Positions 37,685 to 46,931 of a DNA stretch of 64,000 nt are shown piece after piece. Within the stretch, counting starts at the first letter, position 1. Every line of letters starts with the position of its first letter. The stretch is from the NCBI GenBank assembly GCA_002049455.2, contig KV918781.1, positions 1 through 64,000 of the forward strand, read 5' to 3'. Position numbers and translations under genes: made by a program. The stretch comes from Porphyra umbilicalis. Taxonomy: Eukaryota; Rhodophyta; Bangiophyceae; Bangiales; Bangiaceae. The notes under the pieces are model-generated. The model was not told the DNA's origin and searched no databases. It was given only the letters and a program-made list of their open reading frames with translations.

Positions 37685-38310
37685 GTGCGGGTGCCGCGCG
37701 GGCGGGGCGCGTGGCCGCCGCCGTTGCGCGGCCGGGCACAGAACCCGTGCCGCCGGCCACACAGGGAGGGGCGGCGGGCCCGGCCAATGGCGCGACGGCG
37801 CGGGGCGTGGCCACGTCCGCTGCGGCGCAGCATGCGGCCGCGTGGCTTCCGCCGCGGTGCGCACCGTGGGCGGGGCGCCAGCGGCCGAGCGCAAAGAAGC
37901 GCGGGTGAGACGTGCGGGTGCCGCGCGGGTGGGGCGCGCGGCCGCCACCGTGGTGTGGCCGAGCACAGGCCCCGTGCCGCTGGCCGGACAGGAAGGCCGA
38001 CGGGCCCGGCAAATGGCGCGACAGCGTGGGGCGTGGCCGCGTTCGCTGCGGCGTAGGATGCGGCCGCGTGGCGCCCGTCGCGGCGCGCACCGTGGGCGCG
38101 GCGCCAGCGACCGAGCGCAAAGACACGCGGGCGAGACTTGCGGGTGCCGCGCTGGTGGGGCGCGCGGCCGCCACCGTGGTGTGGCCGAGCACAGGGCCCG
38201 TGCCGCCGGCCGCATAGGGGGGGCGGCGGGCCCGGCCAATGGCGCGACGGCAGGGGGCGTGGCTGGGTGCGCGGTGGCGCTGCATGCGGCCGCATTGCGA
38301 CCTCCACAGC
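37685..38310. repeat. 226/227-bp tandem repeat, three units
   Basis: A unit beginning near 37685 recurs at 37912 and 38138, spacings 227 and 226. Shared landmarks are TGCGGGTGCCGCG at the start, GGCCAATGGCGCGAC in the middle and GCGAGCGCAAAG-like sequence near the end. The third unit degrades after about 38280. Long frames are open on both strands (37311-38789 plus; 37301-38782 minus). A period that is not a multiple of three puts each unit in a different frame, so coding is doubtful. Confidence 0.85.
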
Positions 38311-39187
38311 GTGCGAAGTCAGTAGCTCGCTGTCCGCTCACCAAGCTGGAAATGAGTCTAACGGGGGGCTGTGGTCCCCACTTCCGTGGGGCCGGCCACT
38401 GCGGCCGGCCAATCCTGAAGTCGGCGGCCGCGCTTGGGGCTGAAATAGAGCGGCGCGCGTCCGTGCTGTCGGCTGCGCGCCGCTCGCTGAGAAAGCTGGC
38501 GAAGACTCGCGCGGGGGGCGCGGCCGCCGTCTCTATATTGGCGGCCCCACAATCCGCGGCGGCAGGCGCCCCCGACGCGCCAAAGACCCCGCGCGCGGTC
38601 GCTTGGCGGCCTCCACGTGGCGCACCATGTGCCGGTCGCCGCCTGCCCAGCTCACAACGAGGTGCACCGGGGGCACGGCTGCTTCGGCGGCGTGGGCGGC
38701 CCCACACTCGGTGGCTGCGGGCACCGCGACAGCCCCTGAGCCAGCTAGCAAGGAGGGCCACGAGGGGCGCGGCCGCGGCCATGCTCTAGGCGGCCGCTTA
38801 GGCCGCGGCCGGGGGTAAAGAGTCGCACGGGCAACCCGTGGCCGCGCGCGGCCACTTGGCGGCCGTCGCTTTTCATCGCGGTGTGCCCCAGCCTGTAGCC
38901 TCCTGACGGAGCGGCGACTGCCGGCGAGCACGGGCGACCCCTCGCGTGGCGCCTGCGTGGTTGAAGAAAACAGCATGTGGGTCGGGTGCGCGGGCCACCT
39001 GAATACGTGGTGTCCGTCTGCGTCTGTTGCGGACAACAGGTCGTGCGTCAATCAGTTAGCCGTCAGCCGCCACCCCACTGCCACGGCTCGTCAGGCCAAC
39101 TGTCAGCCGCGAGCCGCGTGAGATGTGCACCACAAAGAGAACGGTATGTCTCCGCGAGCGTGGCGCTGGATGGACCTGTGTTCGGCC
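38311..39187. other. GC-rich stretch, no gene recognised
   Basis: Rich in GGCCGC blocks. The plus frame that ends at 38789 and the minus frame over the same bases are both Ala/Arg-rich and show no domain. Probably the decayed continuation of the neighbouring repeats. Confidence 0.4.
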
Positions 39188-40173
39188 TATGTCCTGCGTA
39201 CGGTGCTCCACTGTGCAGGACGAAGGGAATTGGCGCCTTCGTGCGTGGTCGTCCGCGTGAGGCCAAAAAGTGAGCGGTGGGGCCATGCGTTCCCGATACC
39301 AACAGTGTCTGCCGAGACTGTGACAGAAGAGGTGGCTTTTGGAAGCGTGCTTGAGTGCTTTCGTGTTGGTGAGACAGCCGCGGAATACCCAATCAGACGT
39401 TGCGTCGCCCAATTGGTTGACGTCAGCCATCGGCTGACTGAGATCTGACCATTATCTCGTGACAACTTGGGCGGCCGGACACCTGTTCAACTGTGCCATC
39501 CGTAATGGCGGTGGGTCATTGAGGATCACAAGGTATCTGGCCAGATCCGGGCATGCAGCCACTTGTCTGAAGCGACACTGATTGGATGGTGCTCGTCGTT
39601 TTGAGACGGTCGTCCGCAGTGTAACCCACGCTTGCACGTCCGGGCGCGGCTTCTCGGCCCTATGTCCTGCGTACGGTGCTCCCCTGTGCAGGACGGTGGG
39701 TATTGGCGCCTTCGTGCGTGGGTGGCCGCGTGGGGCCAAAACGTGAGCGGTGGGGCCATGCCTTTCCGATGCCAACAATGTCTATCAAGACTGTGACAGA
39801 AGAGGTGGCTTTTGGAAGCGTGCTTGAGTGCTTTTGTGTTGGTGAGACAGCCACAGAATACCCAATCAGATGTTGCGTCGCCCAATTGGTTAACGTCAGC
39901 CATCGGCTGACTGAGATCTGACCATTATCTCGTGACAACTTGGGCGGCCGGACACCTGTTCACCTGTGCCATCCGTGATGGCGGTGGGTCAATGAGGATC
40001 ACAAGGTATCTGGCCAGATCCGGGCATGCAGCCACCTGTCTGGAGCGACACCGATTGGATGGAACGGGATTTTCGGGTCCACCAACGAGGGCCGCGCCGA
40101 CGTGCTCGTCGTTTTAAGACGCTCGTCCGCAGTGTAAACCACGCCGGGACGTCCGGGCGCGGCTCCTCGGGAC
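39188..40173. repeat. Tandem duplication, 473-bp unit plus 513-bp unit
   Basis: Copy 1 (39188-39660) and copy 2 (39661-40173) match along their length; landmarks TATGTCCTGCG (39188 and 39661) and ATTATCTCGTGACAAC (39451 and 39924) are both 473 bases apart. Copy 2 has about 40 extra bases at 40063-40102. No coding is evident. Confidence 0.92.
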
Positions 40174-40541
40174 CAGCAACCTACACAATCACCACAGTCC
40201 CGCCAGGGTGGGCCCGCCCGCTGCCGTGGCCCACCAGTCGAGAACGCTCAGGTTGTCCTGTCCACGCGGTCGTGGTGTACTGTGAGACAGAGGCTGCAGG
40301 AACAGTGGCGGCCGCAGCGTAGCGGCCGCCTGCCCGGTCCCCGCGCAGACCTTCCAAGCGTCACCCATCCCCACGGCGGCCTGAGACGTCACCCCTGCGC
40401 GTGTCTCGAATATAACCGTCTGGGCGCATCTGGAGTGAGCCTTCTTGTGTGACGGACCTCTGTTTGTGAAGGGTATGCGAACGGACGTCGGCGATCACTC
40501 CTTTCTCATTTCCATCGACCAACGGACTCCGCCGCCACGAC
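40174..40541. other. Leader region of the Harbinger-like accessory gene
   Basis: 368 bp between the 473-bp repeats and the first plausible start of the accessory gene. It presumably holds that gene's promoter. No TATA box or terminal inverted repeat could be identified. Confidence 0.4.
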
Positions 40542-42914
40542 GTGCGCGCGCGCATGTTGCCGCGGCGGACCTCGCAGGCGACCCCGCGCACTGTTCTCCC
40601 CGCTCCACCCCAACATGGACTGCCCCCCTCCCCCCCCGCCGCCGCCACCGCCTCTGCCGAGGCGTCCGCACTGGTGTTATGGGCCTCCTCTGCCCTATAT
40701 CAGCAGGACGAAGCGGCGGCGCGGGCTGCGTCAGCTGTGCGTCATGTGCCGGCGGGCGCAGGACATCGGCCCGCACCACCCTCTGTGCCCGCCCGAGTGC
40801 CTTTGCCCGTGGTCGGCGGCGGCCGTGTCGCGCGTTGTGCGGCCGACGACGCAGGCGGGTCAGTCTTTTCCGACTCACGGGTCGAGCGTAGCGCCTTTGC
40901 GGCCGCTGTCGCCGCCTCAGCGGCCGCTGCGGCCGCCGGTGCGGCCGCTGCAGCCGCAGCGGCCGCCGCACGCTGTGCAACCAGTGGGGCACCGACCGCT
41001 CCTGGACCAAGTGCACCGACACGTGCACGAGCCACTGGCCCCTCCTCACACATCTCCCCCTCGGTGGGGCTCGGCGTGCGGCCCTTCACGCGCCTCGCCC
41101 ACTCGGTGGAGCTTTCCAGGCCCGGTGTCCTCCCCACCACGCGCCTCTCCCCCGCGGTGGACCTCCCCTCGCGCGCCCTACCATCCCCCCCGTTTTTCCC
41201 CCCCTCTGTGGGAATCCCGACGCCGCTCACACCCTCTCCCTCGTGCTTCTTACCCTCGGTGGGGCTCTCCCCGCCGCGGTCTCGGTCCCTCTCGGACGCC
41301 TCCGCCTTGGTCGGGTCCCACGCCCGCGGAGTACGCCCTTCCACACCATTTGCCCCGTCGTTGGGGCTCGCCCCGTCCGCCGTACGGGGAGGTTCTTCAC
41401 CAAGAGGCGAAGTGGTACGGGCGGCCCCCGCCCCGCCTGCCCAACGAGTTTCACCGGCAAGAGGCAGCGCGGGCGGAAGGGCCGCCGCCGCAGCGGCCGC
41501 AGCCGCAGTGGCAGCCAAGAGATTGGTGGCCGCTGGAGCAGCGCCAGCGGCCACTGACGCCTCCGCCAGCCAGGCCGGTGACTCCGCCCTGGGCACGCCT
41601 GCAGTACGGGGACCAACGGGCGACGACCCCTCCGAGGCCGCACGTCGCGGCAGGCCAGTGGCCTCCCACGTCACAACCGCCGGAGCCACCTGCGGCACGT
41701 GTGGCGCGGCCGCCGCGGGAGGCGGCCGCAGGGAGATCTCCGACGCCTCCGCCACACAAGGAGATCCCGACGCCGTCCCCATTAGCGGAGCCGAGCTCAG
41801 CAGGCGACGAGACGGGGCAAGTGCGGCGGACACCGACGGTGCGCACGGACTTCGTCGGTTCGCTGCTGGAAAAGCTCGCCAGCTCTGCGGCAGCGTCCCC
41901 GTCGGCAGCAGACGAGGAGGCGGCCTTGTCCGCGCAATGGCGGCAGCAATGGCTTCAGCAGAACCAACGGCCCCCCCATCCGACGGACGAGGAGGACAAC
42001 CAGGAGGAGGCCGACAAGCTCTGCCCCCCGTCGTCGGACGCGTAGCACGTGGTGCGTTGGCCTCCCCTGCGGAGGCCTCCAGTGATGCGGATGGCGCGGC
42101 GGCCGCGGACGCGGCCGCTGCGTCACTCAACTCCCGGGAAGACTCGGGTACCATGGCAGCGGTGGAGGCGGATGCCTCTCGGCGGGCGAGCGAGGCGCTT
42201 GAAATCGTTGGGCCCGTGCCCAAGAAGGGCAGCATCCGCAGCATTGCGTGGACGGCGGATGAGGCGCTCTGCGTTTGTAAGGGGTGGGGGCAGACGACGA
42301 CGGACCCTGTGCTCGTGACCTGCCAGGGTATGCAAGCCTTCTACGACAAGATGGTCGTCAACATCCGCGTTTTAATGATCAAGGCCGACCTCCCCGAGTT
42401 GGACAAGCGCCTGGAGCGGTCGGACAAGCGCATTGAGCGCATGTTCCGCTATGACATCACCAACGCCGTCCACAATCTCAATGGATGCCTCATCTCCGCG
42501 CATCAGCGGGAATTGACGGGGTCGCCGACGGAGGCAGACATGGACATGGCCGCCGTAGCGCTGTACAACAACAAGGACCCTTACGACGGCGTGCGCCGGG
42601 AGGAGGCGGCCACGCAGTGCCTTTTCTACCTGGTGTGGACCTACCTGCGTCACTTCCCCAAGTTCAGCCCGGAGGAGTCCATCAATACCCTCAAGAAGAT
42701 GCGGTACAAGGTCTATGGAGATCCTAGCCTGACAGCAACGGACGACAAGGAGACAGCCAGCGGCGGCCGCAAGCGGCCGCCGTCGGCCGCTGGTTTGACT
42801 GACCTGCCTGTAGGTACCAAGGCCGCCAAAGCAGCAATGCGCCGGGATGCACGAGAGGTGGGTATCCGCCGCTCACATCGGTGCGTTGGCTTCGCTCGCC
42901 AAGTCGTCAGCTGA
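40542..42914 (+). CDS. Harbinger-type Myb/SANT-like accessory protein, N-terminal and central part
   Basis: PIF/Harbinger transposons encode, besides the transposase, a Myb-like protein that binds element ends and carries the transposase into the nucleus. Here residues about 560-720 (bases about 42215-42700) fit that family: IAWTADEALCVCKGW, TTDPVLVTCQGMQAFYDKM, ITNAVHNLNGCLISAHQREL and LYLVWTYLRHFPKF-like spacing. Before that lies a long Ser/Pro/Ala-rich region. From 40615 to 42045 a second plus frame is also open and looks more protein-like near its end (DFVGSLLEKLASS, WRQQWLQQNQRP). A one-base change at the C6 tract near 42030 would join it to the Myb-like frame, so the true N-terminus may be that one (start 40615). 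The frame stops at 42914, and a third frame (42847-44286) continues the protein. Confidence 0.65.
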   Translation: MRARMLPRRTSQATPRTVLPAPPQHGLPPSPPAAATASAEASALVLWASSALYQQDEAAARAASAVRHVPAGAGHRPAPPSVPARVPLPVVGGGRVARCAADDAGGSVFSDSRVERSAFAAAVAASAAAAAAGAAAAAAAAAARCATSGAPTAPGPSAPTRARATGPSSHISPSVGLGVRPFTRLAHSVELSRPGVLPTTRLSPAVDLPSRALPSPPFFPPSVGIPTPLTPSPSCFLPSVGLSPPRSRSLSDASALVGSHARGVRPSTPFAPSLGLAPSAVRGGSSPRGEVVRAAPAPPAQRVSPARGSAGGRAAAAAAAAAVAAKRLVAAGAAPAATDASASQAGDSALGTPAVRGPTGDDPSEAARRGRPVASHVTTAGATCGTCGAAAAGGGRREISDASATQGDPDAVPISGAELSRRRDGASAADTDGAHGLRRFAAGKARQLCGSVPVGSRRGGGLVRAMAAAMASAEPTAPPSDGRGGQPGGGRQALPPVVGRVARGALASPAEASSDADGAAAADAAAASLNSREDSGTMAAVEADASRRASEALEIVGPVPKKGSIRSIAWTADEALCVCKGWGQTTTDPVLVTCQGMQAFYDKMVVNIRVLMIKADLPELDKRLERSDKRIERMFRYDITNAVHNLNGCLISAHQRELTGSPTEADMDMAAVALYNNKDPYDGVRREEAATQCLFYLVWTYLRHFPKFSPEESINTLKKMRYKVYGDPSLTATDDKETASGGRKRPPSAAGLTDLPVGTKAAKAAMRRDAREVGIRRSHRCVGFARQVVS

Positions 42915-44286
42915 GCGCAACTCTATGATGCGGGACCAGAATGACGTGGCCTTTTGGTCACAGCCCCACGTACGAGCCACACCAGAAGGAGAGGCATGGT
43001 TACGGGGGCAGCTCCAGCGGCGGTTGCGGCTGACGGACGCCGCCGCCGGCGGGGCGGCCGCGACGGAGGACGAAGACCAAGTCAAGGACGGCGACGTCGT
43101 CGAGCCGCCCCGGCGGGACGTACCAGACGAGCAGACGACCGATCGTGCTGATTCTGCGGCTGCTCGTGCAGCCTCCCTCAAGGCCGCCATAGAAGCTTCT
43201 CGACGGAGCGGGGGGTATGACGTGGCCAAGGCGGCCGCTGAGCGTCCGTGTCGAGCTCGAGCGGCCGCTGGTACCGCGGCCAACCGTCCAACTCGTGGCG
43301 GCCGCGCGGACGCCGCAACCGGTCCAACTTGTGGTGGCGTCGCGGACGCCGCAACTCCGAGCTCGCGGTCCTCTCCAACGAGCACGCGCGTGCCTGACCC
43401 AGCTGTGACGGCCGCAGTTGCGGCCGCTGTGGCCGCGACGCAGACCAGCGACGTTAGCGGTCGCCAGACGGTCGCGCGCCCCAAGTCCCAGACATCTACC
43501 TTGCTGGACTTCATTGGGGAGGACACGTTCACCGTGGCGATGGTTGACGTGGGCGCGACACCTTCCATGCGTGACGAGCGAGACAGGTTGCCAAGCAACG
43601 GGACGGCGCGACACAAGGTAACGCAGGGGGTGCGCATTGACGACGCGCATGGCAAGGTGCGGCGGCCGGCGCACGTAGACAAGGCCCAAGACGAGGCGAA
43701 GCGCAAGGGTGCAGAAGCGGCCGCCCGCATGCGTCGTGAGGCGGCCGCGCACGCGGCCGACGGACGAACCACATCGGCGGCCGCATCCAATCCGGTGCAC
43801 CATGGCGATGTATTTGCGTCCGACGTCATCGTTGTGGACGGGGATGACCACCGAAGCCAGACGCGTCGGGCAGCGGCACTCGACGCCTGCCCGGCGTCGA
43901 GGGGCACGGCGTCCATGCGCACCAAGAAGGTGGCATTCAACAAGACGCCGTCCGACGTGGCGACCATGATGCAAGAGGCAGTTGCGGCTCTCCGGCGCGC
44001 CAAGGACACAGCGCCGCAGCGCACCACGCCCAAAGACCCAGACTCTGACGAGGAGGACGAGCTTCTGCATCGCGCCCGACGCCGCCGCACTGGCGCCGCG
44101 TCCTCGTCCTCATCGGCGCCTAGCCCCCCTACCCACCGCCGCCAGCGTGCGGTGAATCGGCGCCGCATACCAACCCGCACCATCTATGGCTCCTCGTCTT
44201 CTTCCAGTGAGGTCGCTGCAGGATTTGAGGAGAGTGATGACCCTGACAACGACCTCGACGACATCTCTGGCAGCGGCAGCGAGTAG
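42847..44286 (+). CDS. Harbinger-type accessory protein, C-terminal part
   Basis: This frame overlaps the end of the Myb-like frame by 68 bases and reads as its natural continuation: WVSAAHIGALASLAKSSAER, MMRDQNDVAFWSQPHVRA. It is rich in Ala/Arg with several GCGGCCGC blocks. It ends in a basic-acidic tail (HRARRRRTGAASSSSS, FEESDDPDNDLDDISGSGSE) with the stop at 44286. A one-base indel or a short intron at 42847-42914 would explain the split; a GTGGGT donor is present near 42860, but no acceptor restores the frame cleanly. Nuclear localisation fits the RARRRR cluster. It could also be a separate protein, but no strong start context is seen. Confidence 0.55.
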   Translation: MHERWVSAAHIGALASLAKSSAERNSMMRDQNDVAFWSQPHVRATPEGEAWLRGQLQRRLRLTDAAAGGAAATEDEDQVKDGDVVEPPRRDVPDEQTTDRADSAAARAASLKAAIEASRRSGGYDVAKAAAERPCRARAAAGTAANRPTRGGRADAATGPTCGGVADAATPSSRSSPTSTRVPDPAVTAAVAAAVAATQTSDVSGRQTVARPKSQTSTLLDFIGEDTFTVAMVDVGATPSMRDERDRLPSNGTARHKVTQGVRIDDAHGKVRRPAHVDKAQDEAKRKGAEAAARMRREAAAHAADGRTTSAAASNPVHHGDVFASDVIVVDGDDHRSQTRRAAALDACPASRGTASMRTKKVAFNKTPSDVATMMQEAVAALRRAKDTAPQRTTPKDPDSDEEDELLHRARRRRTGAASSSSSAPSPPTHRRQRAVNRRRIPTRTIYGSSSSSSEVAAGFEESDDPDNDLDDISGSGSE

Positions 44287-44342
44287 GACGTTCTCTTCTT
44301 TGTGTGCTTCTGCGCTTGAGTGGGTATAGTTGTACGACGGAA

Positions 44343-44391
44343 GGAAAGGTTTTTTTGCCCTTACGGGTTTTTTTTTCCTTGAAACAAGTGT
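44343..44391. repeat. A/T-tract hairpin motif at the 3' side of the accessory gene
   Basis: Sequence of the form AAAGG, T7, GCCCTTACGGG, T9, CC. The GCCC...GGGT part can form a small hairpin. A mirrored version lies at about 46848-46925 beside the transposase stop. These could be element termini or 3'-end signals. Confidence 0.55.
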
Positions 44392-44460
44392 CGGCCATCT
44401 TCAAACGCGTACATCTCGCCTTTCATAGTCAATGAACCGTCGGTATCCCTGCACGCGGCG

Positions 44461-45738
44461 CTACCGCCTGCCACGCCTCCCACGCTGCACACCACCACGC
44501 GGCATACTCAGAACCGGCGGCCTCTCCATCGAGCGCGTGAAGCGCCGACCGACGGCCACGGCCGCCGCCGCCCGCGCCCGAAGAGCGGCCGCCACCTCCA
44601 TGGCGTGCGTCGTCCTCTCCTCGTCCTGCTCCAAATCGACCGCAGTAGGTGGCCGCACAGCGGCCACCTCTACCGCCGAGCTTTCATCGGATGCTGGTGA
44701 GGACGCCGCCTCCGATGCAGTCGGAGATGCGGCGGTCGCTGCTGCGGACCGTCCGTCACACGCCGCTGCTGGCGCAGCCGCAGCGTTGCCCGCCGGGTAG
44801 GTCGCTGCACCGACCTCCGGCAAGGCCGCCGGCACGGCCGCAGCGGCGAGCTCGCCGACTGACACAGCGGCGGGTGCGGCGGCGGGCTCGGCGGCGGGCG
44901 CGACAGCCCCCATAGCCGCGGTGGCGGCCGCCGGCACAGCTACGGCGCCAGCTGCCGGCAAGGCCGCCGGAACGGCCGAGGCGGCAACGTCCGGCAAGGC
45001 CGCCGGCACGGCCGTGGCGGCAGGCGCGGCGGCGGGCTTGGCAGCACGCGCTGCGGCGGGCTCGGCAGCAGGCGCGGCGGTGGGCGCAACAGCCCGCATG
45101 GCGGCGGCGGCGGTCGCCGGCACAGCTACGGCGCCAGCTGCCGGCAAGGCCGCCGGAACGGCCGAGGTGGCAACGTCCGGAAAGGCCGCTTGAAAGGCCG
45201 CGCCGGCCGGCGCGGCGGCGGGCTCGGCAGCACGCGCTGCGGCGGGCTCGGCAGCAGGCGCAGCGGCGGGCGAGACCGCCCGCACGGCCGCGGCGGCGGC
45301 CGCTGGCACGGCCACCGCGGTGGCCGGACCAGCACGCGCAAGAGGCACTGCTGCTCCATCACCCGCGCCCTCCGCAGCCGCCAACGCGGCCACCGGCAGG
45401 GCCACCGTATCGGCTTGTTGCGTCGAGGTGGACTCGGGCGCCGCCTCGGCGGCGTCCAGCGAGGAACCCGACAGCCAACGCTTCGCCGGCAGCAGGGCGC
45501 GATACGCGGCGAGCAAAACGCTGCGTGATGGAGAAGGGGGGGAGGTGGAGGCGGTGGGGCACTCGCCATCTCTAAGCTGCCGTGGGGCCAGCCATGCAAC
45601 ACGCGCACGGTGCGGGAGGGGAAGCCCGGTCAAAGCGTTGCGGGCCACACGAGTGTCGCAGCGCAACGGATCTGGTGCTCTCACGTGCGAGCGCGAGGTG
45701 CGAGCTGATGCGGGCCTCAATACAAGCACCCCCACCAC
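44461..45738 (-). CDS. Alanine-rich repeat ORF between the Harbinger-type genes
   Basis: A 425-codon minus-strand frame. The N-terminal about 120 residues are mixed (SRSVLLAAYRALLPAKRW). The centre is made of 62-residue (186-bp) units with AVAVPA, PAAEPAAARAA and DVAASAVPAALPAAG; the DNA landmark GGCACAGCTACGGCG at 44933 and 45119 confirms 186 bp. The C-terminus is less repetitive and ends in a basic stretch (GVQRGRRGRR). No domain is recognised. It may be a third protein of the element, a host insertion, or a chance open frame within a GC-rich minisatellite. Confidence 0.35.
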   Translation of the reverse strand: MVGVLVLRPASARTSRSHVRAPDPLRCDTRVARNALTGLPLPHRARVAWLAPRQLRDGECPTASTSPPSPSRSVLLAAYRALLPAKRWLSGSSLDAAEAAPESTSTQQADTVALPVAALAAAEGAGDGAAVPLARAGPATAVAVPAAAAAAVRAVSPAAAPAAEPAAARAAEPAAAPAGAAFQAAFPDVATSAVPAALPAAGAVAVPATAAAAMRAVAPTAAPAAEPAAARAAKPAAAPAATAVPAALPDVAASAVPAALPAAGAVAVPAAATAAMGAVAPAAEPAAAPAAVSVGELAAAAVPAALPEVGAATYPAGNAAAAPAAACDGRSAAATAASPTASEAASSPASDESSAVEVAAVRPPTAVDLEQDEERTTHAMEVAAALRARAAAAVAVGRRFTRSMERPPVLSMPRGGVQRGRRGRR

Positions 45739-46151
45739 ACAAATGCAAATCAGGGCCGCTACCGCGTGCTCACGCGGGTCTCTCCAAGCCGGGTCGGGGA
45801 AGTACTAGACATCCGTCCTGCTTGCTAGCTCCTCACGCAGCCTGATAAGCCCGCGTACGGATCCGTCGGCGCATTTCTGTACAAATGGTGCTGACCGAAT
45901 TGCGACTTACGCGACGAGCTCTCGCAGCTAGGGTCGCGCATTACGCCCCTTTTCAAGCTGGGTGGGCGATGCTTGCCCAATCACGGCCTTTGGTACAAGC
46001 GCTGACCAGCACACCCCCGTTGACGGCACGGACAACTTACATAGTTACCGACATCAGATGAGAGCAACAGTAAATTATTTCACAGCACGCTTCTCACGTG
46101 CCATTCAGGGCGCTGTACTGGTTACATTGAATGGTAAGTTTGGAACCAAGC
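45739..46151. other. No gene recognised
   Basis: 413 bp of mixed composition upstream of the alanine-rich ORF. It presumably holds that ORF's promoter if the ORF is real. Nothing else is seen. Confidence 0.4.
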
Positions 46152-46263
46152 TATTTACGACGCTATCACACCCAATCATATTGGTGCGTGCAGGGCGTGG
46201 CACTGCATATTTACGACGCTATCACACCCAATCACATTGGTGCGTGCAGGGCGTGGCACTCGC
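46152..46263. repeat. 56-bp tandem duplication
   Basis: Two units starting TATTTACGACGCTATCACAC at 46152 and 46208, differing by one base (CATATT versus CACATT). The right unit ends in a further short duplication of GTGGCACTCGCGA. Confidence 0.9.
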
Positions 46264-46847
46264 GAGTGGCACTCGCGAAAGACGTGGGACTGCACGCGGC
46301 ACACGCCCACTCGCAGCTGCGCTGATCTATTGATGAGGATGTGACGAGGCCCGATCCACGGAGCCCAAGGACCGCTGGGCGGAGGCCAACGACCAGGGCA
46401 CTTGGAAATACGCGCCCTCGCGGACTGCGCATGTGAGCCGCATTCAAGCTGGTGTGCTACACGCATACAGCGGTCACGCACATCCGATGTCGCCCCGCAG
46501 GCACGGGGCCGTGCCAACGATTCTTGGCTTGGTGGCCCCTTCAGTCAATAGCGCGAGGAGGTCGCCGTTCAGCTCCTGCACTCCTACCAGTGTGCCTTCA
46601 TTCTCATGGCGGTGGCGGTGCGCGCTATCGCCTTTGCTACGAGACCTTGCTACCTGACCGCTTATGTTCTGAGTCGCCCTCGTTGTCGTGGGGAGGGACG
46701 CTACACTGACAACGGACTCGCACACCAGCATGACGACACGGACGTATGGCCGCTAGGAAGTCGGTCGCACTACCACGCGAACCGTGCAACCCGCAGACAG
46801 GGTGCAAAGTCATCTTCCCCTTTCGAAAACGAAGTACACGGGTCGCT
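46264..46847. other. No gene recognised
   Basis: About 580 bp with short frames only. It lies beyond the 3' end of the transposase and its A/T-tract motif. Confidence 0.4.
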
Positions 46848-46925
46848 TGTAGGAAAAAAAACCTCGCTTGTAGGAAAAAAAAACCCGCACAGCGGGAGGA
46901 AAAAAAACCTTTACAAGCACCAAGA
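46848..46925. repeat. A/T-tract hairpin motif at the 3' side of the transposase gene
   Basis: Contains two copies of CGCTTGTAGGAAAAAAAA, then CCCGCACAGCGGG (a hairpin), then GGAAAAAAAACCTTTACAAGC. Read on the minus strand it resembles 44343-44391 in order and spacing. It lies directly beyond the transposase stop at 46932. Confidence 0.55.
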
Positions 46926-46931
46926 CGAGCA

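Noticed and set aside
37301-38782. 493-codon minus ORF and 492-codon plus ORF over the same bases
   Set aside because: They overlie a tandem repeat whose 226/227-bp period is not a multiple of three, so neither frame is kept between units.
40742-42244. 500-codon minus-strand ORF opposite the accessory protein gene
   Set aside because: Antisense shadow; the Myb-like domain is on the plus strand and the minus frame shows no family.
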